A DNA stretch of 64,000 nucleotides from Candidatus Vesicomyosocius sp. SY067_SCS001 (GTDB lineage: Bacteria; Pseudomonadota; Gammaproteobacteria; PS1; Pseudothioglobaceae). Numbering within the stretch: the stretch's first letter is position 1; each line of letters starts with the position of its first letter. Where the stretch lies: NCBI RefSeq assembly GCF_014706615.1, contig NZ_CP054877.1, positions 62,001 to 126,000 on the forward strand. The letters run 5' to 3'. The notes beneath the pieces were generated by a model. That model was not told the origin of the DNA and searched no databases. It saw only the letters and a list, made by a program, of their open reading frames with translations. Positions 10,176 to 20,939 of the stretch are shown one piece after another. Both the position numbers and the translations under genes were made by a program.

Positions 10176-11354
10176 ATGTCAGTTATTAATTTATCAGATT
10201 TAGATTTAAACTCAAAACGAGTGTTAATTCGTCAAGATCTTAATGTGCCGATTTCTAATGGTGTTGTTACCAGTGATAAGCGTATCAAAGCTTCATTACC
10301 AACTATTAAAATGGCTTTGAAGCAAGGTGCTAAAGTAATGTTAATGTCACATCGTGGTCGTCCAATTGAAGGCGATCCCAGTGATGGATTTAGTCTGCAG
10401 CCTGTTGCAGATCGTTTGAGTGAGTTATTAAACATTCAAGTGCGTTTAGAAAAAGATTGGTTGGATGGTATTGAAATGAACAATGGAAAGGTAGTGCTTT
10501 GTGAAAATGTTCGCTTTAATGTCGGTGAAATGGTTAATGATGATAAGTTATCTAAGCGTATGGCGGCTATTTGTGATATTTTTGTGATGGATGCATTTGG
10601 TACTGCACATCGTGTGCAGGCATCTACTTATGGCGTTGCTAAATATGCGCCTATTGCTTGTTCTGGTCCTTTATTATCAGAAGAACTTGATGCACTTGGT
10701 AAGGCGTTAGACAATCCTAAACGTCCAATGGTTGCAATTGTTGGTGGCTCTAAAGTTTCAACAAAATTGACTGTGCTTGAGTCGTTATCCAAGATAGTTG
10801 ATCAACTAGTTGTAGGTGGTGGTATTGCTAATACTTTTATTGCAGCCCAGGGCTTTAACGTAGGTAAATCTTTATGTGAGTATGATTTAATTCCAATAGC
10901 TAAAAAGCTTATGAAAGATTGTGAAATTCCAGTATCAAAAGATGTAGTATGTGGTAAGGAGTTTTCAGATGTTGCTAAGGCTGAAACTAAAGCATCAAAA
11001 GATGTTGCTGATGATGATATGATTTTTGATATCGGACCTAAATCTGCTCAGCAGTTAGCTGATATTATGAGAAATGCAGGTACGATCGTATGGAATGGTC
11101 CAGTTGGTGTGTTTGAGTTTGATCAATTTGCTGCTGGTACGGAAACGTTAGGTAAAGCGATTGCTGAGTCTAATGCATTTTCAATTGCTGGTGGTGGTGA
11201 TACATTAGCAGCTGTTGATAAATACGGTATCGAGGATAAAATAAGTTATATTTCAACAGGCGGTGGTGCATTCTTAGAATTTCTTGAGGGTAAAAAATTA
11301 CCAGCAGTAGAAGTTTTAGAACAAAGAGCTTTAGAGGTTATAAAACTTGCCTAG
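10176..11354 (+). CDS. pgk: Phosphoglycerate kinase
   Basis: This kinase uses ATP to make 1,3-bisphosphoglycerate in the Calvin cycle, or the reverse in glycolysis. The 392-residue length is normal. The N-domain shows [10 protein letters not shown] and MSHRGRP for substrate binding, and the C-domain shows the nucleotide motifs [10 protein letters not shown] (about 188-197), WNGPVGVFE and AGGGDTLAA. An AGGAG site precedes the ATG. Its last eight bases overlap the start of pyk, so the two are probably translated as a coupled pair. Confidence 0.97.
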   Translation: MSVINLSDLDLNSKRVLIRQDLNVPISNGVVTSDKRIKASLPTIKMALKQGAKVMLMSHRGRPIEGDPSDGFSLQPVADRLSELLNIQVRLEKDWLDGIEMNNGKVVLCENVRFNVGEMVNDDKLSKRMAAICDIFVMDAFGTAHRVQASTYGVAKYAPIACSGPLLSEELDALGKALDNPKRPMVAIVGGSKVSTKLTVLESLSKIVDQLVVGGGIANTFIAAQGFNVGKSLCEYDLIPIAKKLMKDCEIPVSKDVVCGKEFSDVAKAETKASKDVADDDMIFDIGPKSAQQLADIMRNAGTIVWNGPVGVFEFDQFAAGTETLGKAIAESNAFSIAGGGDTLAAVDKYGIEDKISYISTGGGAFLEFLEGKKLPAVEVLEQRALEVIKLA

Positions 11355-12789
11355 AAGAACTAAAATATTAGCGACACTTGGCCCTGCAACGGATAAAGAT
11401 GGTGTATTAGTTAGTATTCTTGAGGCTGGTGTTAATGTTGTGCGCATTAATTTTTCACATGGTTCAGAGAAAGAACATTTGAACAGAGTTAAGGCAGTAC
11501 GCGCTTGGGCAGAAGCTAATCAAACTTATGTAGGTGTTTTAATGGATCTTCAAGGCCCTAAAATTCGTATTGCTGCTTTTAAAGGTGGCATAAAGATTAA
11601 GTTGAATAATGGAGATATTTTTGCACTTGATGCTGATTTAGATGAAAACTTAGGTAATAAATATTCGGTGGGTATTGCATATAAAAAATTACCACAAGAA
11701 GTGCAACCTGGTAGTATTTTGCTTCTAGATGATGGAAAAATAATACTAGAAGTTACTGATATTAAAGGTAATAAAATTAATACCAATGTGGTTCAAGGCG
11801 GTATTTTGTCAGATAAAAAAGGAATTAATCTTCGTGGTGGAGGTTTATCTGCTAATGCACTAACCAAGAAAGATAAAAAAGATATTTTAATTGTAGCAAA
11901 AGCTAAAGCGGATTATGTGGCTTTATCATTTCCAGTTAGTGGTGATGATGTACGTGAAATTAAGAAATTATTAAAACAGGTAGATTGTGATGCTGGCGTA
12001 ATTTCAAAAATTGAACGTGCTGAGTCCTTAGTAGAGAGTGTTATTTTAGATATTATCAGAGAATCAGTGGGAATTATGGTGGCGCGCGGTGATTTAGGTG
12101 TTGAAATTGGTGATGCACAATTACCTGCACAACAAAAACGTTTAATTAAGTTAGCTAGATCAAATAATCGAATAGTTATTACTGCAACACAAATGTTAGA
12201 ATCAATGATTATTAATCCAATTCCAACTCGAGCTGAGGTTTTTGATGTCGCTAATGCAGTATTAGATGGTACCGATGCAGTAATGCTTTCAGCTGAAACA
12301 GCAGTAGGTAATTTCCCCGGTAATGCTGTTAAAGCCATGCACGATGTTTGTATTGAAGCTGAAAAAAATCCAATTGCTAAAATATCTCATCATCGTCTTG
12401 ATGAAACCTTTACTTATATTGATGAAACCATTGCTATGAGCGCAATGTATGCCGCTAATCATATGGGCGCTAGAGTGATTTCTACTTTAACAGAAGGGGG
12501 TAAAACCGCTATATGGATGTCAAGAATTAGCTCAGGTATTCCTATTGTAGCAATGTCTGATAAGATATCTACTTTGCAAAAGGCTACGCTTTATCGGGGA
12601 GTTCATCCTTGTTTTTTGTCCACTAAAAAAGATTGGACAGAGATAAATAAGGCCGTTATTAAGCGCTTACAAATTGGAGATTTTGTTTATGATGGCGATA
12701 CTGTTATCTTAACTAAGGGTATGTATAAAAATAAGTCTGGCGGTACAAACTTGATGAAAATTTTGACAGTTGGTGATTCAGAGTATTAA
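11347..12789 (+). CDS. pyk: Pyruvate kinase
   Basis: Pyruvate kinase converts phosphoenolpyruvate and ADP to pyruvate and ATP. The 480-residue product begins [15 protein letters not shown], typical of the family, and contains [11 protein letters not shown], the active-site [12 protein letters not shown] (about 246-257) and the TATQMLESM motif. The start is a TTG at 11347 that overlaps the pgk stop by eight bases. A GAGG sequence at 11334-11337 is suitably placed nine bases upstream, and no ATG is available that would keep the conserved N-terminus. Its position links pyruvate supply to carbon fixation. Confidence 0.95.
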   Translation: MPRRTKILATLGPATDKDGVLVSILEAGVNVVRINFSHGSEKEHLNRVKAVRAWAEANQTYVGVLMDLQGPKIRIAAFKGGIKIKLNNGDIFALDADLDENLGNKYSVGIAYKKLPQEVQPGSILLLDDGKIILEVTDIKGNKINTNVVQGGILSDKKGINLRGGGLSANALTKKDKKDILIVAKAKADYVALSFPVSGDDVREIKKLLKQVDCDAGVISKIERAESLVESVILDIIRESVGIMVARGDLGVEIGDAQLPAQQKRLIKLARSNNRIVITATQMLESMIINPIPTRAEVFDVANAVLDGTDAVMLSAETAVGNFPGNAVKAMHDVCIEAEKNPIAKISHHRLDETFTYIDETIAMSAMYAANHMGARVISTLTEGGKTAIWMSRISSGIPIVAMSDKISTLQKATLYRGVHPCFLSTKKDWTEINKAVIKRLQIGDFVYDGDTVILTKGMYKNKSGGTNLMKILTVGDSEY

Positions 12790-12866
12790 AATAAGAGTAA
12801 AAGTAGTTTTATTTATATAAATAATAAAAGTAGTAAATTTTAAAAAAACTTAAAAAGGAGAAAAAT

Positions 12867-13928
12867 ATGTTAATTTCGTTAAGAGAATTATTAGATCATG
12901 CTGCAGCTAATAACTATGGCATGCCAGCATTTAATATTAATAATATGGAACAAGTCCATGCTATTATGGAAGCAGCAGATAAAACTAATAGTCCTGTTAT
13001 TATGCAAGGTTCTGCTGGTGCACGAGGCTACGCAGGTGAACCGTTTTTACGTCATTTGATTTTAGCGGCAATTGAAATGTATCCACATATTCCAGTGGTG
13101 ATGCATCAAGATCATGGTTCTGATCCGTCTGTTTGTTTGCGTTCAATTCAATCTGGCTTTTCATCAGTGATGATGGATGGTTCATTAAAACCAGATATGA
13201 AAACGCCAGCTTCATTTAAGTATAATGTTAATGTAACTACTGAAGTTGTAAAAATAGCACATGCAGGAGGTGTTTCTGTTGAAGGTGAATTGGGTTGTCT
13301 AGGATCATTAGAAACTGGAATGATGGGCGAAGAAGATGGTCATGGCTCTGAAGGTAAATTAGATTTAGACATGTTGTTAACTTCAGTTGAAGAAGCTGCT
13401 GATTTTGTTAAATCAACTAATGTTGATGCATTAGCTATTGCTATCGGCACTTCTCATGGTGCTTATAAATTTACTCAAGAGCCAACGGGTGATGTGTTGC
13501 GTATTGATAGAATCAAAGAAATACACGCACGTATTCCAAATACTCATTTAGTGATGCATGGTTCTTCTTCAGTGCCACAAGATTGGCTAAAAATTATTAA
13601 TAATTTTGGTGGTGATATGGGTCAAACTTATGGTGTTCCTGTAGAGGAAATTCAAGAGGGTATTAAGCATGGCGTACGTAAAGTTAATATTGATACTGAT
13701 TTACGTATGGCGTCGACTGGCGCGATTCGCAAACACCTAGGTGAAAATACATCAAACTTTGATCCCCGTAAATTCTTAAAAGAAGCAACTAATGCGATGA
13801 GTGATATTTGTTCAGCGCGTTTTGAGGCATTTGGTTCAGCAGGTAATGCTGATAAAATCATCGTATCTTCATTAGAGACCATGAGTAAAAAATATCTTTC
13901 TATTGAGTTAGACTCTCAAGTAAAGTAG
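12867..13928 (+). CDS. fba: Fructose-bisphosphate aldolase, class II
   Basis: This zinc aldolase condenses dihydroxyacetone phosphate with glyceraldehyde 3-phosphate (and, in autotrophs, with erythrose 4-phosphate). The 353-residue product shows the class II metal-binding MHQDHG (about residues 83-88), the [13 protein letters not shown] segment and the later [10 protein letters not shown]. This is the CbbA-like form common in Calvin cycle clusters. An AAAAAGGAG site precedes the ATG. It is the last gene before a strong bidirectional-looking hairpin at 13945. Confidence 0.96.
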   Translation: MLISLRELLDHAAANNYGMPAFNINNMEQVHAIMEAADKTNSPVIMQGSAGARGYAGEPFLRHLILAAIEMYPHIPVVMHQDHGSDPSVCLRSIQSGFSSVMMDGSLKPDMKTPASFKYNVNVTTEVVKIAHAGGVSVEGELGCLGSLETGMMGEEDGHGSEGKLDLDMLLTSVEEAADFVKSTNVDALAIAIGTSHGAYKFTQEPTGDVLRIDRIKEIHARIPNTHLVMHGSSSVPQDWLKIINNFGGDMGQTYGVPVEEIQEGIKHGVRKVNIDTDLRMASTGAIRKHLGENTSNFDPRKFLKEATNAMSDICSARFEAFGSAGNADKIIVSSLETMSKKYLSIELDSQVK

Positions 13929-13944
13929 ACATATAATAATTAAT

Positions 13945-13982
13945 AATAAACAAGGCTCGTTAAAAGACGAGCCTTGTTTATT
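13945..13982 (+). terminator. Strong terminator after fba
   Basis: A perfect 16-pair stem: the arm at 13945-13960 (ending CAAGGCTCGT) pairs with 13967-13982 (starting ACGAGCCTTG) around the six-base loop TAAAAG, and the flanks are A- and T-rich. It closes the carbon cluster 16 bases behind the fba stop. The mnmG start is only 15 bases beyond it, so mnmG needs either read-through or a promoter inside this region. Confidence 0.8.
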
Positions 13983-13996
13983 TAAACTTCATAAAT

Positions 13997-15874
13997 ATGA
14001 AACAATCTAAGCGTTATTTAGTTATTGTTATTGGAGGTGGTCATGCTGGTACAGAAGCGGCACTTGCGAGTGCACGTATGGGAGTTAGTACGTTGCTCAT
14101 TTCTCATAATATTGAAACACTTGGACAAATGAGTTGCAATCCTGCAATTGGTGGGATTGGAAAAGGACATTTAGTTAAGGAAATTGATGCGATGGGTGGT
14201 ATTATGGCACACGCGATTGATAAATCTGGGATACAATTTCGTACATTAAATGCCTCAAAAGGTTCTGCAGTACGTGCTACTCGTGCACAGGCTGATCGTA
14301 TTTTGTATAAGTCAGAGATTCGTTATGCTTTAGAAAATCAAGATAATTTATCTTTATTCCAACAAGCAGTTGATGATTTAATTATTGAAGACGGTCGAAT
14401 TAAAGGTGTAGTGACTCAAATGGGGCTTGCTTTAATGGCAAATAAGGTTATTCTTACATCAGGTACTTTTTTAGGCGGTATTATCCATATTGGGCAACGT
14501 AATTTTCAAGGTGGTCGTGCAGGCGATGCACCTTCCAATGCTTTATCAATAAAATTACGTTCTTATGATTTAGGTGTTAATAGATTAAAAACAGGTACAC
14601 CACCAAGATTAGATGGAAGAACATTGGATTATTCTCTCATGCAAGTACAACCAGGAGATATGCCACTACCGACATTTTCATTTATAGGTGTTAAAGAAGA
14701 ACATCCAAGACAGATTCCTTGCTATATTACTTATACAAACAATAGAACCCATGATTTAATTCGTAGTGGATTAAAAGACTCACCTATTTTTACTGGAAAT
14801 ATAGAAAGTATTGGCCCTAGATATTGTCCATCCATTGAAGATAAAGTAGTACGTTTTAACGAACGTGATTCACATCAAATTTTTGTTGAACCTGAGGGAC
14901 TAAGTACTAATGAGGTTTATCCAAACGGAGTGTCTACATCGTTATCTTATAAAGTGCAACTAGATTTTATTAATTCAATCAAGGGTTTCGAGAATGCACA
15001 AATCATACGTCCAGGCTATGCGATTGAATATGATTTTTTTGATCCTAAAGGATTGAAACAAACATTGGAAGTTAAAAAAATATCAGGATTGTATTTTGCT
15101 GGACAGATTAATGGCACTACTGGTTATGAAGAAGCGGCAGCTCAAGGGTTGTTAGCAGGTGTTAACGCTGCATGTGCCATATTAGAAAAAGACGCTTGGT
15201 TACCGAAACGAGATGAGTCTTATATTGGAGTTATGGTAGATGATTTAATTACAAAAGGTACTAATGAGCCTTACCGAATGTTTACCTCGCGTGCTGAATA
15301 TCGCTTATTATTAAGAGAGGATAATGCAGATGAGCGCCTCACACCAAAGGCTAAAGAACTTGGGTTAATTAGTGAGGCTCGTTGGCAGTCTTTTCAAGTT
15401 AAATATAAGGCTGTTGAACAAGAAAAAAAACGTCTTAAAAACACTTGGATACAAGCAAATGACACTCAGGCAAATACGATTTTAAATCAAAATATAAGTC
15501 ATGAATATTCTTTATTTGAATTACTGAAACGACCGAAAATTGATTATCAAATATTAAGTAAAATAGAATCTGGTAAGCCATTTTTGACGGATATTATTTT
15601 AATGAGAGTGATCGAAAATCAAATTAAATATGCTGGCTATATTAAGCGTCAACTAGTGGAGATTAAAAAATATCGTAAGAACGAAAATACAGTATTATCT
15701 ACAAATATAAATTATAACTCAATTAAAGCGCTCTCTGCTGAAGTTAGACAAAAACTTGAACTATATAAGCCAGAGACTATTGGTCAAGCAAGCCGTATTC
15801 AAGGTGTCACTCCCGCTTCTATTTCTATTTTATTAGTTTATTTAAAAACACGCATTATTCAAGATGAATGTTAA
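13997..15874 (+). CDS. mnmG: tRNA uridine-5-carboxymethylaminomethyl modification enzyme MnmG (GidA)
   Basis: MnmG is an FAD protein that, with MnmE, modifies the wobble uridine of several tRNAs. The 625-residue length is normal. The FAD-binding motif [19 protein letters not shown] lies at residues 11-29, followed by [20 protein letters not shown]. The later [17 protein letters not shown] (about 376-392) and [16 protein letters not shown] are family signatures. In most bacteria rsmG (gidB) follows; here the next 330 bases hold no recognisable rsmG. No strong ribosome site is seen before the ATG. Confidence 0.96.
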   Translation: MKQSKRYLVIVIGGGHAGTEAALASARMGVSTLLISHNIETLGQMSCNPAIGGIGKGHLVKEIDAMGGIMAHAIDKSGIQFRTLNASKGSAVRATRAQADRILYKSEIRYALENQDNLSLFQQAVDDLIIEDGRIKGVVTQMGLALMANKVILTSGTFLGGIIHIGQRNFQGGRAGDAPSNALSIKLRSYDLGVNRLKTGTPPRLDGRTLDYSLMQVQPGDMPLPTFSFIGVKEEHPRQIPCYITYTNNRTHDLIRSGLKDSPIFTGNIESIGPRYCPSIEDKVVRFNERDSHQIFVEPEGLSTNEVYPNGVSTSLSYKVQLDFINSIKGFENAQIIRPGYAIEYDFFDPKGLKQTLEVKKISGLYFAGQINGTTGYEEAAAQGLLAGVNAACAILEKDAWLPKRDESYIGVMVDDLITKGTNEPYRMFTSRAEYRLLLREDNADERLTPKAKELGLISEARWQSFQVKYKAVEQEKKRLKNTWIQANDTQANTILNQNISHEYSLFELLKRPKIDYQILSKIESGKPFLTDIILMRVIENQIKYAGYIKRQLVEIKKYRKNENTVLSTNINYNSIKALSAEVRQKLELYKPETIGQASRIQGVTPASISILLVYLKTRIIQDEC

Positions 15875-16207
15875 AGGACACTTTAATAGGCATGAAGTTT
15901 GAAAGTGAACAAGTCAATAAAGTTATGAACTATGTTACATTGATTATTAATTAGAATAAGGCTTACAATCTAAGTATTATTAGAATTTTGGAACAATGTA
16001 ATTTTATGCAATTTGATAAATTTAATGATGATTAACAATTTTTAATTTAGTTAATTATAGACTAGAACTATGTCAGATTAAATTTTGCTTTAGATAGATT
16101 ATTTTAATAGTTTTTTTAGAAGGTTGAAAAAATATTGAAATTGATTCAATAATTATTATGCGATAATAATGGATACTTGTTAATAAAAGGAATTGATTAG
16201 GAGAGGA
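15875..16207. other. Intergenic, no gene seen
   Basis: About 330 AT-rich bases between mnmG and the next gene. This is where rsmG would be expected; no methyltransferase motif can be read on either strand. The only functional sequence I can support is AGGAGAGG at 16199-16206, the ribosome site of the next gene. Confidence 0.4.
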
Positions 16208-17008
16208 ATGAAAAAGATAGGGTATTTTTTAATAGTATTAATTGTTATTTTGGTTCTTATTATGATGTTTGTATTTGATCCAATAGTAAAAAAATACGTA
16301 CAAAAGTATGCACAAAATATACTTAAAACACCGATAACTATTAGTCAATTTAGCAGTAGCTTTTTGGATAAGCGTTTAAATATTGATTTTATTGAAGTGC
16401 ATAATCCACCAAGTTTTAATAATAAAAATGCTTTTTATTTGGATCACCTTGTATTAGAAATCGGTGATGATAGCACTCTAGATTTAATTGTTATTGATGA
16501 GCTATCTTTTGATGGAATACATTTTATTTTGGAGCAAAATAAGACTAATGTAAATTTAGTTACACTAATTGATAACTTAGGTAAAAATAGTAATAATACC
16601 ACTTTATCTTCATCTGATAAAACTCATGGATTTATCGATAAAAGAATTAAGATTAATCAATTTAATGTTATTAATACCACATTAAAAATTGATACTAAAT
16701 GGCTTAAAGAGACAATTAAAGTACCTAATATTAATCTTCAAAAATTTGGTGGTAGCAGTGGTATCACACTTAGTAAAGTTGGTCAAGAATTGATGGAAAT
16801 TATTCTTAATAATTTAGAAGATGCTTTAGATAAAAAAAGTATTGAACTAGGAGAGAAAGAAATCAAAGAAACTCTAATTCGAAGATTATGGATTAATAAT
16901 ATTCAAGAAAATTTTAAATTGGATAAATTCAAAGAATCATTAGATTTTAGTGAAACTAATAAGATACAAAATCAAGCTAAAGATTTATTTCAGAAACTTG
17001 GTTTTTAA
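16208..17008 (+). CDS. Membrane-anchored periplasmic protein, AsmA-like N-terminus
   Basis: A 266-residue protein with one N-terminal membrane anchor (MKKIGYFLIVLIVILVLIMMFV) and a long soluble part rich in beta-type hydrophobic alternation and Asn. The start of the soluble part (residues 30-100: TPITISQFSSSF, RLNIDFIEVHNPPSF, LVLEIG, IDELSFDGIHF) resembles AsmA/TamB-like domains, which bridge inner and outer membrane. The rest is unfamiliar. I chose ATG at 16208, not the TTG at 16193, because AGGAG at 16199-16203 fits it. It precedes tatD by six bases, so it probably heads the tatD-rluC-ubiA operon. The function is not known. Confidence 0.6.
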   Translation: MKKIGYFLIVLIVILVLIMMFVFDPIVKKYVQKYAQNILKTPITISQFSSSFLDKRLNIDFIEVHNPPSFNNKNAFYLDHLVLEIGDDSTLDLIVIDELSFDGIHFILEQNKTNVNLVTLIDNLGKNSNNTTLSSSDKTHGFIDKRIKINQFNVINTTLKIDTKWLKETIKVPNINLQKFGGSSGITLSKVGQELMEIILNNLEDALDKKSIELGEKEIKETLIRRLWINNIQENFKLDKFKESLDFSETNKIQNQAKDLFQKLGF

Positions 17009-17014
17009 TTAATT

Positions 17015-17785
17015 ATGCAAATAGTTGACTCGCACTGTCATCTTAATAAGTTAGATTTTGTTAATTTTGGTGGTAATATTGAGAGTGTAATCGCTCATGC
17101 CAAAGAATTATCTGTTATAAAATTCTTGTGTGTGTGTATTGATTTAGAACATTTTGATGAAGTACTATTTTTGGCGAAAAAGTACCCCCAAATTTATGCT
17201 TCAGTTGGTGTACATCCTGTTAATACAAAAGGCAAAGATCCAAGTATTTGTCAGCTTTTAAAATTAGCAAATTATGAAGAGGTTATTGCTATTGGAGAAA
17301 CTGGTTTAGATTATTTTCATATTGAAAAAGCAATAGCTGATTGGCAACGAAATCGTTTTAGGCGGCATATTAGAGCTTCGAATCAATCAGGCAAGCCAAT
17401 GATTATTCATACACGTAATGCCAAAGAAGATACTATTAAGATTATGCAAGAGGAAAAAGCCAAACAAGGTGTAATGCATTGTTTCTCTGAAGATTGGGAA
17501 ACTGCTCAGATGGCATTGGATTTAGGTTTTTATATTTCTTTTTCTGGTATTATCACTTTTAGAAGCGCTAAAGATTTACGTGAAGTTGCAAAAAAAGTAC
17601 CAAGTGATAAATTATTAGTTGAAACTGATTCTCCCTATTTAACACCTATGCCTTATAGAGGCGCTTCTAACTTACCAGCTTATAGTTATTATGTTGTTGA
17701 GAAGTTAGCTGAAATTCGTGGTGTGAGTATTAATGACATCGCTTGTACAACTACAAGTAATTTTGAACAACTTTTTTTAACATGA
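17015..17785 (+). CDS. tatD: TatD-family metal-dependent hydrolase (DNase)
   Basis: A 256-residue TIM-barrel metallohydrolase. The metal ligands are visible: DSHCHLN at residues 5-11, GETGLDY (about 92-98), the His of MIIHTR, HCF, and the final ETDSPYLTP. Family members (TatD, YcfH, YjjV) are magnesium-dependent nucleases that act on DNA or on D-aminoacyl-tRNA-like substrates. Which subfamily this is cannot be decided by eye. It overlaps rluC by four bases (ATGA), indicating coupled translation. Confidence 0.9.
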   Translation: MQIVDSHCHLNKLDFVNFGGNIESVIAHAKELSVIKFLCVCIDLEHFDEVLFLAKKYPQIYASVGVHPVNTKGKDPSICQLLKLANYEEVIAIGETGLDYFHIEKAIADWQRNRFRRHIRASNQSGKPMIIHTRNAKEDTIKIMQEEKAKQGVMHCFSEDWETAQMALDLGFYISFSGIITFRSAKDLREVAKKVPSDKLLVETDSPYLTPMPYRGASNLPAYSYYVVEKLAEIRGVSINDIACTTTSNFEQLFLT

Positions 17786-18693
17786 ATACTATCTTTCAAA
17801 CTATTGATGAATTTTCACAGGGTCAACGTTTGGATAATTATTTATTTAAAACACTTAAAGGCGTTCCTAAATCTCATATCTATAGAGTTATTCGTAAAGG
17901 CGAAGTACGTGTTAATAAAGGTAGAAAAAAATCAGAATATAAATTAAACTTAGACGACATAGTTCGTATTCCACCAATTAAAGTGTCTACAACTAAGTTT
18001 ATGCATACTTCATATGGTTTAAAAAAAATATTAACCAATTCTATTTTATATGAGGACAAAGGGTTACTTATTATTAATAAACCAAGTGACCTTGCGGTGC
18101 ATAGTGGTTCTGGTGTTAATGTTGGTGTTATTGAAGCGCTTCGGCAAATGTATAAAGAACCTATTGAACTGGTACACCGATTAGATAGCGCTACTTCTGG
18201 GGTTCTGTTAGTTGCTAAAAAGCGTCTAGTGTTAAAAAATTTGCATGAGCAACTGAACCAACATACCATAGAAAAAAATTATATAGGCTTGGTGAAAGGG
18301 GTGTGGTCAAAAAAATTACATACTATTGATGCACCCCTATATAATAATTCAAGATATACAAAGGTAGATGCTAAAGGTAAATATTCAGTTAGTCATTTTC
18401 ATCCACTTAAAAATTTTAGTACTGATAATTTTGCTGCTTCATTGGTTAATATTAGCATTGAAACTGGTCGTACTCATCAAATCCGTGTACACGCAAAGTA
18501 CGCTGGACATGCGCTTGCTTATGATAATAAATATGGAGATAAAGAATTTGACAGGCAAGTAAAATTCAAAGGCCTAAAAAGATTATTTTTGCACTCGAAT
18601 CAACTTATTTTTATTAATCCATTGACTAGTGATATTCAAAAAGTGAATGCACCTTTGCCGGTTGAATTAGAAGATTTCTTAGTTAGATTATGA
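17782..18693 (+). CDS. rluC: 23S rRNA pseudouridine synthase, RluC/RluD family
   Basis: The enzyme isomerises uridines in 23S rRNA. The 303-residue protein has an N-terminal S4 RNA-binding domain (QRLDNYLFKTLKGVPKSHIY, then RKGEVRVNKGRKKSEY) and the catalytic-domain motif VHRLDSATSGVLLVAK around residue 133, with the catalytic Asp in HRLD. Length and the RVNKGR motif favour RluC, which makes positions 955, 2504 and 2580, over RluD. ATGA overlaps join it to tatD before and ubiA after. Confidence 0.88.
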   Translation: MNTIFQTIDEFSQGQRLDNYLFKTLKGVPKSHIYRVIRKGEVRVNKGRKKSEYKLNLDDIVRIPPIKVSTTKFMHTSYGLKKILTNSILYEDKGLLIINKPSDLAVHSGSGVNVGVIEALRQMYKEPIELVHRLDSATSGVLLVAKKRLVLKNLHEQLNQHTIEKNYIGLVKGVWSKKLHTIDAPLYNNSRYTKVDAKGKYSVSHFHPLKNFSTDNFAASLVNISIETGRTHQIRVHAKYAGHALAYDNKYGDKEFDRQVKFKGLKRLFLHSNQLIFINPLTSDIQKVNAPLPVELEDFLVRL

Positions 18694-19559
18694 GTTTTAA
18701 TTTTAAGAGTACTTCTTTTGTGGCATATTTACGTCTAATGCGTTTGGATAATCCAATTGGTATTTATTTATTATTATGGCCAACATTATGGGCGTTATTT
18801 TTGGCATCAGAGGGGTTCCCTAATTTAAAATTATTATTAATTTTTGTTTTAGGTGTTGTCTTAATGCGATCAGCAGGTTGTGTGATTAATGATTATGCAG
18901 ATAGATATATTGATAAACTAGTAGAACGTACTAAGCATAGACCTATTGCCTCAGGTGAAATTCATCATAGATCTGCACTTAATTTTTTTGTATTATTAAT
19001 TATGTTGGCATTTTTATTGGTATTATTAACTAACTGGCTAACTATCAAACTTGCTATGATTGCGGCGTTATTAGCAATTTTGTATCCATTTACTAAGCGT
19101 TGGACTTATTTTCCACAATTTGTGTTAGGCTTAGCATTTGCGATGAGTGTATTAATGGCTTTTTCAGCAACCCTTAATGAGATTCCAATTACTGCTTGGT
19201 ATGTATTTGCAGCAACAGTTGTTTGGACAGTAATTTATGATACGATGTACGCCATGGCTGATCGAGAAGAAGATTTAAAAATTGGGATCAAATCAAGTGC
19301 TATTTTATTTGCAAAATTTGATAGATTAATCATTGGAATTTTACAAATTATATTTTTGCTAATTTTGATAAAAATATCAAATGTTTTTAATTTGACTATT
19401 TCTTATAATGTTACGTTATTTTTAGTTGTATTATTAATGATTTATCATCAATATTTGATTAAAAATAATGATAATTATTCTTATTTACACGGATTTTTAC
19501 ATAATAATTATATAGGTATGGTAATTTTTATAGGGATTATGTTATCTGTTGTATTATAG
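18690..19559 (+). CDS. ubiA: 4-hydroxybenzoate octaprenyltransferase
   Basis: UbiA attaches the prenyl tail to 4-hydroxybenzoate, the first membrane step of ubiquinone synthesis. The 289-residue product is strongly hydrophobic with seven to nine membrane segments. Both Asp-rich motifs are present: NDYADRYID (about residues 68-76) and MADREEDLKIG (about 189-199). It starts in an ATGA overlap with rluC. In many gammaproteobacteria ubiC precedes ubiA; no ubiC is found here. Confidence 0.93.
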   Translation: MSFNFKSTSFVAYLRLMRLDNPIGIYLLLWPTLWALFLASEGFPNLKLLLIFVLGVVLMRSAGCVINDYADRYIDKLVERTKHRPIASGEIHHRSALNFFVLLIMLAFLLVLLTNWLTIKLAMIAALLAILYPFTKRWTYFPQFVLGLAFAMSVLMAFSATLNEIPITAWYVFAATVVWTVIYDTMYAMADREEDLKIGIKSSAILFAKFDRLIIGILQIIFLLILIKISNVFNLTISYNVTLFLVVLLMIYHQYLIKNNDNYSYLHGFLHNNYIGMVIFIGIMLSVVL

Positions 19560-19962
19560 ATATTCTAATGAATTAAATAATACTAAAAAATTTGTAGATG
19601 GTAATTCTTGACTGGTCAAATAAATTAAGCTTGATTGATACTTGTAATCTTGTAAGATTCATATTAATTATAAGGTTGTTTGACTTTGTATAGGTTGTAT
19701 AGATTTAAAGATATGATTAATTTTTATGATATTAATTTAGTTAGACAGTACAGTTGGTATCTATATTAAACATTATTAAAGTTATATTACTGAGAAGGTA
19801 CTTATTGTTAAATTAATAGTAATTGGCAGGTATTTAAAGAAAATAGCAACAAAAAAAGATATTAGTATTCATAAAAATCTTAGTTTTGTGTAGGTTAACT
19901 TAGTTACAGAATAAATATAAGATTAAGTTTAGTATTAAAATCAAAGAAGGTTTATTGGTTTC
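19560..19962. other. Intergenic between convergent ubiA and dapD, no gene seen
   Basis: About 400 AT-rich bases between the ends of two convergent genes. No frame longer than about 25 codons looks coding, and there is no clear hairpin terminator for either gene. Confidence 0.4.
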
Positions 19963-20778
19963 TTATATGCCTCGTAAAAGCTCATTTATACCGATTTTAT
20001 AACGTGTTTTTGCATCGACTTGTTTAACAATAACTGCGCAATAAAGTGAATAAGTACCGTCTTTACTTGGTAGGTTTCCAGGTACAACTACTGAACCAGC
20101 AGGAATACGTCCATATGTGATTTTATTTGTTTTACGATTGAATATTTTTGTGGATTGCCCAATATAAACACCCATTGAAATAACAGCACCTTCTTCAACA
20201 ATCACACCTTCTACGATTTCTGACCTAGCCCCGATAAAACAATTATCTTCAATAATCGTCGGACTTGCTTGTAATGGTTCCAATACTCCACCGATACCAA
20301 CCCCTCCTGATAGATGTACATTTTTACCGATCTGAGCGCATGATCCCACTGTTGCCCAAGTATCTATCATTGTGCCTGAGTCTACATAAGCACCAATATT
20401 AACATAACTTGGCATCATTACTGTATTTTTAGCAATAAAAGATCCGCATCGCGCACTTGCTGGTGGAACTATACGTATACCAGCTTTATTGAATTCATCT
20501 ATTGACATGTTAGCAAATTTAGAAGGTACTTTATCGAAGTATTGAGTGAACCCCCCTTTCATAGGTATATTTTCTTCCAATCTAAAAGATAACAAGACTG
20601 CTTTTTTCAGCCATTCGTTAATCTTCCAATCACCTACACTTTTCTGTTGTGCAATACGTGCTTTACCAGAATCAAGTAAATGAATGGCGTCAGCAACGGC
20701 CTGTTTTACTTCTATATTGACTGTTTGTGGATTAAGATTAGCTCTATCTTTAAAGGCTTTTTCAATAATATTTTTCAT
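19963..20778 (-). CDS. dapD: 2,3,4,5-tetrahydropyridine-2,6-dicarboxylate N-succinyltransferase
   Basis: DapD transfers succinyl from succinyl-CoA to tetrahydrodipicolinate in the succinylase route to diaminopimelate and lysine. The 271-residue protein has the hexapeptide-repeat left-handed helix in its C-terminal half (for example [20 protein letters not shown], then [10 protein letters not shown]) and the conserved [11 protein letters not shown] entry. A GAGG ribosome site lies before the ATG. The partner step lysA is at 54020, far away in the window. dapD stands alone on the minus strand. Confidence 0.96.
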   Translation of the reverse strand: MKNIIEKAFKDRANLNPQTVNIEVKQAVADAIHLLDSGKARIAQQKSVGDWKINEWLKKAVLLSFRLEENIPMKGGFTQYFDKVPSKFANMSIDEFNKAGIRIVPPASARCGSFIAKNTVMMPSYVNIGAYVDSGTMIDTWATVGSCAQIGKNVHLSGGVGIGGVLEPLQASPTIIEDNCFIGARSEIVEGVIVEEGAVISMGVYIGQSTKIFNRKTNKITYGRIPAGSVVVPGNLPSKDGTYSLYCAVIVKQVDAKTRYKIGINELLRGI

Positions 20779-20939
20779 GTTAAATTCTACCTCAATAAAT
20801 TAAGAATTATATCAGTAATTATGCATTATTGATAAGTGGTAGATGTAAATTGTTGTATTTCTTGATAAAAATTAAGAAAAAATTAGGATTAATGATATGA
20901 TACTTAAAATATAAAACTCCTCCTATAAAGAGGTAAAAG

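Noticed and set aside
11913..12338. 141-codon open frame antisense to pyruvate kinase
   Set aside because: It is a shadow of a well-conserved gene: no ribosome site, and its composition (Ser, Thr and Ile rich) is what the reverse of such coding sequence gives. The same applies to 17880-18269 against rluC, 59299-59637 and 60541-60852 against rpoD, and 7176-7505 within tkt.
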